64,000 bases of DNA from Nemertoderma westbladi (lineage: Eukaryota; Xenacoelomorpha; Nemertodermatida; Nemertodermatidae): contig JAUCBJ010002234.1 of NCBI GenBank assembly GCA_032718475.1, positions 24,321 through 88,320 of the forward strand, written 5' to 3'. Both the position numbers and the translations under genes were made by a program. Below are positions 49,860-59,471 of the stretch, piece after piece. Numbering within the stretch: position 1 is the first letter of the stretch; each line of letters starts with the position of its first letter. The notes under the pieces are model-generated. The model was not told the origin of the DNA. It worked only from the letters and a program-made list of their open reading frames with translations, and did no database searches.

Positions 49860-52800
49860 ATGATGAATCGATCTACTCCCAAAAGACAGGGATATACATC
49901 ATCTGAGGAAGGCGATACCACCGATACTGAAGGCAAAGGAAATAGATCTCACTTAAGCAGACGTAAAAGAACATTCCACCGTCAGAAATTGCCTGATTTG
50001 CCTCCAGCTGTTAGAAGGCAACTAAATAACACCAACTTAGGTAGTACAGAACCCACAGACCAAATAATTACAATAGAGAGACTCACTACTATAGTAGATG
50101 AGCCTGAAATAATTAGGCCTGTTCCTGAAGCCACCCTTTCGGTGGTAGAGACACCTGTACTCCCTGAACCTACCTTTAAATTTCCTTTGCACAGTACCAA
50201 GTTACCTGTGCCCAAAGGAACAGCCCTTGAAACAGCGTCGGTCCTGGACTCCGAGCGAAATATAAAGGATATATCGCCCGTAGTCCCTCGTCTGCCCGCT
50301 ACGACGTTGGCGGATCCCGCTTCGGCGGTTGATTGGGTGGACGAGAGACGGCGGGGGATGGACATTCTCCTCGGAAAGATGGAGGAGAATCAAATGCGCT
50401 CCTCCCAACAGGTCCGAGAGTTAGAAGGGACTGTTCAACAGTTAAAGGGAACCGTAAAGGACAGTAGGTTAGAGTTGCAAGAAGTGCAGCAAAGTATTGC
50501 GCTAGAACGCAATAAATTAGTAAATTTACAAAAGGGTATACCACCACCCCCTGTAACAATGTGTCAACCTGTTAGGTCTGAAGTATCTCATGCGCAAGGT
50601 GTGGAGCCTACACGCATCTATACTGCTAGCGAAGTAGAAACTCCTATAGTGAACCCTATTAAGGGTAATTATAGACCTGTTGATAATGATATTCCCTATA
50701 GACCGGATCATAATCCGAGAAATTTATATACTGATAACTCGATATTAAATAACACGATGGCCCAAGAAAGTTTTACGCGTCAAATGGCTAGAACCGAAGC
50801 CCGGCAAGCAGTAAAGGTGGGAGAGATCGTCAAGTTCAATGGAGATGAGATGAAATGGTTACCTTTTAATGAATATTACAAAGATAACATACAGAACTCT
50901 GTACTATCTAATAGAGAGAAACTTAGATTCCTCATCGAGTGCTTGGAAGGATCTCCCAAGTTAATGGCGTTAAAGTTTATTGGACATCCAGATGGATTAA
51001 GACAAGTTTGGGATACACTAAACATCAGGTATGGTAATAGGAACAACATAGCTGGGTATTTGTATGCAAAGTTGGTAGCGCCCCGAAAGTTTATTAGCAG
51101 CGGAATTATAGAGTTTTCCGATGAAATTCAGGAGATCTGCAGACAATTAGATTGGCTAGGTAAGTCTCATGAGTATCAGAATGCTATGGTTATTAGAGCA
51201 GTGGCTTCTACTTTACCGAAGGGTGGAGTAGGTACACGCTGGGATAAGAAAGTGTTATATATGATGGAACAACAACGACGAGACCCTACCATGGCTGATC
51301 TCATGTCATTCCTAGATGGAGAAGTGAAATTACAGCTCCTGAAACTGTCCAGAGAGAAGACACCGGAAAACAAGGTAAGTGAAAAACCCGTCGCTAGGAG
51401 AAAGGTAACACCAGTGTGTTATACAGATGATGGCGAAAGCCAGACTTCTCAAGGAGAAGATAGCGGGAAAGATACTGACAGATCTTATTACGTAAATAAA
51501 ATGCCTAAAGATCAGGTAAGTAAATTCAAGTCTCGAACAAATGACAGGAGAGAACAGGTAAGAAAAACTCCTCCTATGTCTCCCAAGAGAATTCAGGTGA
51601 GAAAGCCCGAAGAAAAGGCAAGTGTACACAATGTTACACAGAGTAAGGTGAGTAACATCAAACCGAAATGTGCGCTATGTGATGGGACCCATCGCTTAAA
51701 TATGTGTGATGAATTTCTAAAGAAATCATTAACTGAGAGACGTGAAGTCATGTGGGACAAGCGGTTGTGCTATAATTGCCTCAGACAAGGACACCAACGG
51801 CGAACCTGTTACTCTGACACAAGATGCGCCAAGTGCGGTGCGAAACATCATAACTTGTTGCACACTGAATTCGAGCGAAATAGTCCGAGTCAGGTAAGTG
51901 ATTCCGAATTACATGTCCAATTCAGTGATGTGAACGACACTGATCAATCTGAGATGGAAGGATTCTATACGGACGAATTCTCCGACGAAAACGAATCCTG
52001 TTACATGATAAATACCACAGTGTATCGAGCACTCATTTATGAAAAGGATACATCAGACATTGACCTTGCTTTAACTACTTCTGATCGACAACCATCTTGG
52101 AAAGCGCCAACTTCCAATGTAGGGATTAGAGAATTTCCTGTGGTACAGGTAAGGGTCCACGGACCAAAAAGGAGTTATGTAGTGAACGCCCTCCTTGACT
52201 CCGGTAGTACAGGAACATTCATCGACAAAGCGCTAGCCGAAGACATATTCGCTGGACAACCCAAGTTCCGAACTAAGCTAAACATGTCAGGAATTATGCA
52301 AGTTTGGAAATCCACAGTAACCGCGGATTATTATGTAGGTGCGTTGTCCACCCCCCAGGACGAACTAGGAGAACATAGCATAAGGTCAGTGAAAATGGTG
52401 GCTATAAAGAACTTCGCTACTACTCAAGCAGACCTTTATAATTGGGACGAGGACGAGAGCATCCAACATCTTAAGATACCTCGATTCCAGACAGATTATC
52501 CTGGAGTGCAAATACTCATCGGTCAAAATGCGCATGAAGCGCTCGAGACATTAGAGAAACGACCTGCTCAACCGCAACCTCTACAAGTTTATGCGGGAAG
52601 AACTAGAGTAGGTTGGTACTTTACTGGCCCTTCCCGTAGAACTCTTATGGAAAGATTACCGAAAGACCAAGTATATCAAGCACGAGAATGGGAAGTTGAG
52701 AACAGTGAGTTCGACGATCCAACTGAGGGAACTCCATACTCCTCAGACAACGACGATATACATCAACTCTTCGATGAGGAGAATGCCATCGATCTCCTTA

Positions 52801-55800
52801 AGGAAAGCGAGACTTGGCAAAATCAAGTGAACTTATGTCAACTCCTTCACCCATCTGAGCGAGACGACTATAACGACGAGCTTAATGACGTCATTGAACG
52901 TTATAATGCCAAGACTCGGGATGAACATGCCGTGAGTTTCTTTACTCAAGAGGTCGTAGAGCCCAACTCCTACGATAAGGCCCTATCGGTGGAGGAAGAA
53001 AGAGCCAAGCAGATCCAAGCGACAACTACTCGTTTTCTTAAAGATCAAGGTAGATATGAGATCGGTCTTCCTTTCCGAAAGCGAGAACCAAAGTTTATTA
53101 ACAACAGACCTTTGGCGGAGAAAAGAATTGCTCAACTACATCGACGCCTTACGGCCAATTCTTCAGCTAAAGAAATGTATCAAACACAGTTGAAGAGGTT
53201 TATTAGCAAGGGATATGCGGAGCTAGTACCGGAAGAAACACCCATAACTGAGAGAACGTATTACTTAACTCACCATTACGTTCCCAAACCCGGTAAACCC
53301 CATGAAGTACAAGTGGTGTTTGACGGTTCCGCCCTTTATATGGGCCAATCTCTTTATTCTGAATTGTTACCCGGACCCAACTTACTCCAATCCTTGTTGG
53401 GAATATTATTAAGATTAAGACAATACTCCATTGCTTTCGCCTCAGATATAGAAGGCATGTTCTTACAAGTCAAAGCGCTGGATAGGGATCGAGATAGCCT
53501 ACGATTTTTGTGGTGGCCTGAAGGAGACCTCAATAAGAAACCGGTGGAATACTGGATGACCATCCAGGCTTTTGGGATAATCTCGAGCCCTTCAAACGCC
53601 TGTTCCGTGGTACGCACCACTGCGGATGACAACCGAGACGCCTTCTCTAAAGAAGTGATCGACAATATCAAACGAGACATCTACATGGATGATAATCTGA
53701 AGTCCCTTCCATCAGTCGAAGAAGCCATTGATGTCGCTAAAGGAACGGTAGAGTGCTTAAGAAGAGGTGGATTTCGATTAACTAAATTCACCAGCAACTC
53801 CCGTGAGTTTCTGGAGTCGATCCCGGTAGAAGATCGAGGAACAAAAGACCTAGATCTAATAAAGGATGATCTCCCAGAAACTAAGACCCTTGGTTTGAAA
53901 TGGGACACAGAAAGAGACATCCTGTTTTTCCAACTAAAACAGCGAGATAATCCAGTTCGGACTAAACGGATTTGTTTAAGTATCCTGAGCACTTATTTCG
54001 ATCCATTGGGATTTATTAGCCCAGTTATATTGATTGCTCGGAGTTTAGTACAACAAATGTGGCTTGAAAACCACTCATGGGACGATCCACTTAAGGGAGA
54101 ATTATTAAAGAAATGGATGAAATGGGAAGATTCTCTACCAGCCATCGAAAACTTCATAATTTCCCGTTCATATTTTGGTCATGTTCTCCCTACGTATTCA
54201 TATCAACTCCATGTGTTTGGAGACGCCAGCGATATGGGAATCGGTATAGTAGCCTACCTAAGGGTGGAAACTCCGGACGGAATCAAAGTCGCCTTGGTTA
54301 CCTCTAAGGCATTAATAAACAACAAGTTGAAAGTTCCTCGAGCGGAGTTAAAAGCGGCTCTATACGCTACAGCCATCGGCCGGAATGTAACAGAACAGAT
54401 CGACTATCCCCTGGAGAAAACTGTCTATTGGACCGACGCTTTACTCGTGCTGGAGTATATAACCAATGAAGTCTGTCAGTTCAGCGTCTTCGTTACCAAC
54501 AGAGTAGCTATTATACTCAGTCGCACGATGATGGATCAATGGAGACATTGCCCCGGAACGATTAATCCAGCAGACATCGCTTCCCGGGGTGCAACCCCAC
54601 AAGAACTGGTAGATACTCCAGACTGGTTAGGTGGACCCGACTTCCTCTACAAAGAAGAAGAAGAATGGCCTCCTCATCTTACTACAGCAGAAATTAGACA
54701 GGTCAAGGGAGCGGAGAAAGTCAAACCTAAAACTCAGGCGAGTAAATCGAAGTTATTCAAACCCACAGTAGATCTGTCTGTACTACATACTTCCGGAGAC
54801 GAAGCTTTGGATCAGAAACCCACAGCCACAAATAAACTCGTTGTGGAAATCCGTGATAAGGATTGGAAATCTGGTATACCTGTCATCTCGCAAGGACTCT
54901 CACCTCTTCTGCAGAGAGCGATACATCACTACAGTTCTTGGAATCGGCTTTGTAAGGCCGTTACATATTTAAAGAGATGTTTTCACCATCACTACTCTGG
55001 GGTGAAAACAAAGAGTGATACCGCTCCAATCACACCAGTGCAGGTCCATGTTATTAAGGACATTCCTAAATATAAGGTACCCGACAAGTTTCTGAAGGAG
55101 AAGATCAGTTATCAGGAGCATGAAGAAACCAACAAACAGATGCTGAGACTCTTACAATGCTATGAAGATTCCGATAAGTATTTCCTGTTGTTGAGAAATC
55201 CACAGATGCGCTTAAGGGATCGTTTCTCTAGCACAATGATAGATGGGTTGATACGTGTTGGAGGAAGGTTAACGAATGCACCATTATCCTTTGATACTAA
55301 GTTCCCCATACTCATTAGAAATCTTGAAATACAAGTCAAGATGATTGTAGACGTTCACAGCAAACTTTATCATGCTGGTAGGGAACGAGTTCTTAGCGAA
55401 ATTCGAACTCGCTATTATTTTTATAAACCCCGTAGAGCTCTGAACCAAGTTCTTAGGAACTGTATACCCTGTAGGAAAGCATTCAGTAGGCCTTTAACAC
55501 AGAGAGAGGCAGAGTTACCTAGGGAACGAGTAAGCTTTTATGAACCACCCTTTACTAATACCGGTGTGGATTTATTTGGCCCTATTGAAGTATATCGTGC
55601 TAGGACTATAGTCAAGAGATGGTGTGTAATCTTTGTTTGTATGACTTGTAGAGCCATCCATCTCGATATGGTGAACGATTTATCTACCAACAGCTTTCTA
55701 TTAAGCTTACGACGACAGATCGCTCGCTTTGGCACTAGTAACACGATGAGATCTGATAAGGGAACAAACTTCATTGGCGCCAACAATGAAATCAAAGCTT

Positions 55801-56567
55801 ACGTCAAAGATTGGAACCAAAGACAGGTGGACGACCAACTACGAGTAACAGCGTCTAGTTGGACCTTCAACGCCGCCGACGCCCCTTGGTGGGGAGGAAG
55901 TTGGGAGAGATTAATAAGAAGCGTGAAGACAGCATTTCATTTTATAGTGCCTTGTCGCGCTTATCTCACCGACGAACTTTTGCGGACGTTAATGGAAGAA
56001 ATCGCCGCCTATCTCAACGAGAGACCGCTTATGCCAGTCTCATCGAGTCCCGATTCCCTGGAAGCACTAACACCCGCGCACTTCCTACTGAAGAAACCTG
56101 TAGCCATGCTCCCACAATCGGAAATCACAGACGGAGACGAATACTGCCGACAAACTTGGCAACTCATGCAGTTGTTATCCCGTCGTTTCGCTGACCATTT
56201 CGAAAAACATTATCTGCCCACGCTACAACTTCGAACTAAGTGGTTTGCGCAACAAGAAAACGTCAGCGCTGGAGACATGGTGCTTATTGTGGATGTGGAT
56301 CTTCCCCGTAAGCGGTGGCAGACAGGTCGTATAATCGAGACGCATATCTCGGAGGACGGTTTGGTGCGATCGGTAGAACTCGTCGTCATGCGACGTAACT
56401 TCAAGAAACCGGGAATCGTCTTCGAGACGCAGCAGCTCAATCGCCCGGTGGGTCGTTTATGTTTACTGGAAAGAGACAGAGAACTCTCCGGAAACTATGG
56501 GAGACAAGATACTCTTCCCACGACCACCTCCCTAATCCAACAAACATCTAGGGACTCCACAACTTAA
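49860..56567 (+). CDS. BEL/Pao gag-pol polyprotein, 2,235 aa
   Basis: Approximate domain order: N-terminal Pro-rich and coiled region (1-230); DUF1759-type gag domain (~320-460, KFNGDEMKWLPFNEYYKD); zinc-knuckle block (~603-665, CYNCLRQGHQRRTC plus flanking CxxC motifs); aspartic protease (~777, LLDSGSTGTF); reverse transcriptase (~1120-1330, VVFDGSALYMGQ, SDIEGMFLQV, catalytic YMDD at ~1275); Pao-type connecting region (STYFDPLGFISPVIL); RNase H (~1452, VFGDASDMGIG); integrase zinc finger (~1827, H-x3-H and C-x2-C); integrase core (TGVDLFGPI, SDKGTNF, SWERLIRSVK giving D-D-E); DUF5641-type end (GDMVLIVDVDLPRKRW). All catalytic residues I can check are present and there is no frameshift. Seven splice-donor consensus sequences lie between 51371 and 52155. 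Confidence 0.97.
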   Translation: MMNRSTPKRQGYTSSEEGDTTDTEGKGNRSHLSRRKRTFHRQKLPDLPPAVRRQLNNTNLGSTEPTDQIITIERLTTIVDEPEIIRPVPEATLSVVETPVLPEPTFKFPLHSTKLPVPKGTALETASVLDSERNIKDISPVVPRLPATTLADPASAVDWVDERRRGMDILLGKMEENQMRSSQQVRELEGTVQQLKGTVKDSRLELQEVQQSIALERNKLVNLQKGIPPPPVTMCQPVRSEVSHAQGVEPTRIYTASEVETPIVNPIKGNYRPVDNDIPYRPDHNPRNLYTDNSILNNTMAQESFTRQMARTEARQAVKVGEIVKFNGDEMKWLPFNEYYKDNIQNSVLSNREKLRFLIECLEGSPKLMALKFIGHPDGLRQVWDTLNIRYGNRNNIAGYLYAKLVAPRKFISSGIIEFSDEIQEICRQLDWLGKSHEYQNAMVIRAVASTLPKGGVGTRWDKKVLYMMEQQRRDPTMADLMSFLDGEVKLQLLKLSREKTPENKVSEKPVARRKVTPVCYTDDGESQTSQGEDSGKDTDRSYYVNKMPKDQVSKFKSRTNDRREQVRKTPPMSPKRIQVRKPEEKASVHNVTQSKVSNIKPKCALCDGTHRLNMCDEFLKKSLTERREVMWDKRLCYNCLRQGHQRRTCYSDTRCAKCGAKHHNLLHTEFERNSPSQVSDSELHVQFSDVNDTDQSEMEGFYTDEFSDENESCYMINTTVYRALIYEKDTSDIDLALTTSDRQPSWKAPTSNVGIREFPVVQVRVHGPKRSYVVNALLDSGSTGTFIDKALAEDIFAGQPKFRTKLNMSGIMQVWKSTVTADYYVGALSTPQDELGEHSIRSVKMVAIKNFATTQADLYNWDEDESIQHLKIPRFQTDYPGVQILIGQNAHEALETLEKRPAQPQPLQVYAGRTRVGWYFTGPSRRTLMERLPKDQVYQAREWEVENSEFDDPTEGTPYSSDNDDIHQLFDEENAIDLLKESETWQNQVNLCQLLHPSERDDYNDELNDVIERYNAKTRDEHAVSFFTQEVVEPNSYDKALSVEEERAKQIQATTTRFLKDQGRYEIGLPFRKREPKFINNRPLAEKRIAQLHRRLTANSSAKEMYQTQLKRFISKGYAELVPEETPITERTYYLTHHYVPKPGKPHEVQVVFDGSALYMGQSLYSELLPGPNLLQSLLGILLRLRQYSIAFASDIEGMFLQVKALDRDRDSLRFLWWPEGDLNKKPVEYWMTIQAFGIISSPSNACSVVRTTADDNRDAFSKEVIDNIKRDIYMDDNLKSLPSVEEAIDVAKGTVECLRRGGFRLTKFTSNSREFLESIPVEDRGTKDLDLIKDDLPETKTLGLKWDTERDILFFQLKQRDNPVRTKRICLSILSTYFDPLGFISPVILIARSLVQQMWLENHSWDDPLKGELLKKWMKWEDSLPAIENFIISRSYFGHVLPTYSYQLHVFGDASDMGIGIVAYLRVETPDGIKVALVTSKALINNKLKVPRAELKAALYATAIGRNVTEQIDYPLEKTVYWTDALLVLEYITNEVCQFSVFVTNRVAIILSRTMMDQWRHCPGTINPADIASRGATPQELVDTPDWLGGPDFLYKEEEEWPPHLTTAEIRQVKGAEKVKPKTQASKSKLFKPTVDLSVLHTSGDEALDQKPTATNKLVVEIRDKDWKSGIPVISQGLSPLLQRAIHHYSSWNRLCKAVTYLKRCFHHHYSGVKTKSDTAPITPVQVHVIKDIPKYKVPDKFLKEKISYQEHEETNKQMLRLLQCYEDSDKYFLLLRNPQMRLRDRFSSTMIDGLIRVGGRLTNAPLSFDTKFPILIRNLEIQVKMIVDVHSKLYHAGRERVLSEIRTRYYFYKPRRALNQVLRNCIPCRKAFSRPLTQREAELPRERVSFYEPPFTNTGVDLFGPIEVYRARTIVKRWCVIFVCMTCRAIHLDMVNDLSTNSFLLSLRRQIARFGTSNTMRSDKGTNFIGANNEIKAYVKDWNQRQVDDQLRVTASSWTFNAADAPWWGGSWERLIRSVKTAFHFIVPCRAYLTDELLRTLMEEIAAYLNERPLMPVSSSPDSLEALTPAHFLLKKPVAMLPQSEITDGDEYCRQTWQLMQLLSRRFADHFEKHYLPTLQLRTKWFAQQENVSAGDMVLIVDVDLPRKRWQTGRIIETHISEDGLVRSVELVVMRRNFKKPGIVFETQQLNRPVGRLCLLERDRELSGNYGRQDTLPTTTSLIQQTSRDSTT

Positions 56568-58209
56568 CAACGGCTGGAGTGGGTGTGTGACCATATTACT
56601 TTATATTTATATTAGTTTTATTTTATATTTATGTATGTATTATTATGTAATTTTATTTTAATCGTTTTATTTAATTTTATTTAGTAGTATGGTATTTTAG
56701 AGATTATTTAGTAGATTAGTGCAATATATATTCGCGTTTATTATTTAATTACGTATATTATATATTTAGTGCGACGGCGAGAAATAATTCTTTTTCTCTT
56801 TCCTTACTGCCCGTATTACATTATCAATACGTGACTACAGTAAGATGAAATCTTCGTACTTATTAAAGTACAATAAAGCCACTACTATATTTAAGTATTA
56901 TTGGTAGGCAGAGTATTAGGAATGCAAAGTTCAGATCCTCGTGTCTCGGCTAAACCAAGCTCTGGGTAGACCTTGGAAACGACTTGCCTCTTCACACTGA
57001 CATTGCTTCGTGCGATATTGCTCTCATACCGTATATTAAATAATACATATAGTAGCGTGATGTCCCTTTAACAGTAGCGTATAACGCAAAATAAATCTGT
57101 TAAACCCTTTGACCATCTGTAATTCTAGTCGATTAAGATATCGCGGCACCCACCGATATACTTGAAAGACAAATTTCTAGAATCAATGGTTAACGTCCCC
57201 AGACAAGTTCTGGAATAAACTGGTGCCCATCTTAAATATTAATTATTAATATTTACAAAAATCTGTAAAATTCAGATCCTTTAACAATTCTAGTCGATTA
57301 AGATATCGTAGCACTTACCGATACTCTTAAAAGACAAATTTCATAGAATTAAGGATCCTATGTCCCCAGACCTGCTCTGGAATCAAATTGTGTCAATTTA
57401 ACTATCAAATAATAAAATTTACGGGAATAAATTTAAATTCATATATTTCAATGAATTTAATAAATTGTCATTTTATACAATTTATAACATTCCCAAAATT
57501 CCATTAATTAATAGATCATGGGAGCGGAGATTCACTTTATTAAGTGTATTTGTGTGCGAGAATCTCCAATGTATAGTCAATAGCCGATAAAATTCATAGA
57601 ATCATGTATAAAGGGGATATTGACCATTAAAGAATTACTATTAAATAGCATCCCAGATCTGTATGCATGAGAATTACCCTAATTCTACCGCTAGCTTTCC
57701 ATAATGTCACCATGGCAACAACCACGCTAGAATTAGAAGTGAGTTAAAAGAACAATAGAAAGCATGCCCCATTGAATAGCATAGGGAATAAATAGCGCAC
57801 TGCTAGTATCCAAGGATACATAATAAATACAGTGACATTCTGGAAGGCACTGACTAACGGACAAATGGCCCGAATGTGTGCAGTTTGTTGCAGTTGTGTT
57901 GAATTTGTGCGTTTGTAGGTGAATGTTACTACTAAGGTGTGTTTACAGTAGCAAGTCGCAATTGTGAAAGTAACCCTAACTCTCCAAGAAGAACCTGCAG
58001 TACATCTAAGCCTTTGGGACGGACAGTTAAGTGACTTGTGCCGGTTATTGTTGTCGTTGTGTAGCTACATCGTTGGCGAAAGCACAGCGACGACGGTACA
58101 TCGGCGCTGAGGATCTTATACTGTCCGGGGGCAAAAGAGGGGTAGGCAGCGACGCCCGCTAGCCTAATATATATAGACTCATTATAATATTGATAAATTC
58201 ATAGCAGAT
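56568..58209 (+). other. Post-pol non-coding region of the BEL/Pao element
   Basis: AT-rich, without an ORF of note. It contains the duplication described at 57121-57395 and a later GC-richer block (57990-58150) before ORF3. Confidence 0.6.
57121..57395 (+). repeat. Imperfect direct duplication in the post-pol region, period ~165 bp
   Basis: AATTCTAGTCGATTAAGATA at 57121 and 57286 begins two copies that continue with CACC/TACCGATA, AAAGACAAATTTC, GTCCCCAGAC and CTGGAAT. The last two phrases are the best conserved. Confidence 0.85.
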
Positions 58210-58608
58210 ATGACTGAGTTGATAGAAGATGATCTTGGCATCAGGGAGCGATATACTCTACCTTTACAAGCGTTTGTCGATAGCTTGATACGCGGCGACG
58301 CTGGTCCAACTACTACGGAGGATGATGGTCGTTATATCGAACCGCCGATGTCCCCGGAGCAACTTACGCATGAATTGGACTATAGAAAGTTCACCGCTCG
58401 CTATACGCATCGTAATGGTACGTATATGGACTTCTTAACTACCGGCCACCCTATCGATTTACACGATACGGACGATGTGGATACCGAAAGGGAAATGGTT
58501 TTATTTAAATACCATACCCAACGGAATCGGAACGATAAGCCAAGAATAGAACACGAGAACTCTATTCGAAATCAGCTCGAAAGAAAGAACGTGGATGAAG
58601 GCTTGTAA
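58210..58608 (+). CDS. BEL/Pao ORF3: 132-aa acidic protein of unknown family
   Basis: An ATG ORF starts MTELIEDDLGIRERYTLPLQ and ends NVDEGL. It is rich in Asp, Glu and Arg, has no cysteines, no hydrophobic segment and no recognised domain. Its place between pol and the 3' LTR suggests expression from a subgenomic or spliced RNA. It is probably a real gene because nearby non-coding parts lack open frames of this length, but comparison with related elements is needed. Confidence 0.5.
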   Translation: MTELIEDDLGIRERYTLPLQAFVDSLIRGDAGPTTTEDDGRYIEPPMSPEQLTHELDYRKFTARYTHRNGTYMDFLTTGHPIDLHDTDDVDTEREMVLFKYHTQRNRNDKPRIEHENSIRNQLERKNVDEGL

Positions 58609-59471
58609 AGACAAATATAGGAGAACCACTGGAGAAGAGACGTGTGTTAATGTCCAGGGTCCATAATGTGAATAGTTTTCCCCGGGGCACGGGTGCTCGC
58701 GGGCGGTCTCCTTCGGGAGGCTGTAAATTTCTCTTCCCTCATCGTTTTCTTGTAATTCTTGTGATCAGTGTCACAATTAAAAGACAAGAATGAATGATGA
58801 CGTGACGGAAAACTTGTCCATTGTGGTATCTTATGGATACTACCCTATATCTTCTCTCCTCTTTACTCCCTTTATCCCTCTATACATCGCTATTGAAAAT
58901 ACAACCCACTTCGTCACACCTTCTCTTCCCAATGCGCTCGGAACTTTGGGAGACGATCGACCAATCCTAGTTGTATCGTGGTATGGATCATACCGCCTCC
59001 TAATAAATCTCCCCACCCTTTACTGTTTATTTGTATGCTCATATTGGTGTCCGCACCTCTTGTCCATGTACCATTCTGTTGATATTTATGATATCAACTT
59101 CCACCCTCTCGTTGTTGATTAGAAAATCAACCATCAACAATTTCCTTAAGTCCACAACCGTGATACAAGGACTGAAAGGACACGCGGATGGTTTGTGAAC
59201 AACTGGTACCATTATGTGTCATAAATCTGGTTGTTCACCTCCCTCAATGATGGATATATAAATCTTATGTAGACCAACTGAGACAAACATATCCTTGGAC
59301 TGGTGTTTCCCTCATCGCACTGGGGATAAATTCAGTTGGAGATAGTCCTCGAATGTTACAATCCTCCTACTGAGATCGTGTTTCTGAATATTTCAGAATG
59401 CGAAATAGTTTTTTCCTCTGCTCTACCATCATTGTCACTGTCGGAAAACATATTAGGCATACAACGGGAAC
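58609..59471 (+). other. Inter-ORF region of the BEL/Pao element with a weak hydrophobic ORF
   Basis: An ATG ORF of 110 codons (58790-59122) is hydrophobic (IVVSYGYYPISSLLFTPFIP) and lacks any known domain, so I leave it uncalled. TTTCAG ending at 59396 is an acceptor-like sequence 75 bp upstream of the ORF4 start. Confidence 0.35.

Noticed and set aside
58790-59122. 110-codon hydrophobic ORF in the BEL/Pao element
   Set aside because: Composition resembles translated CT-rich non-coding sequence and no domain is seen. Mentioned only within the inter-ORF region.
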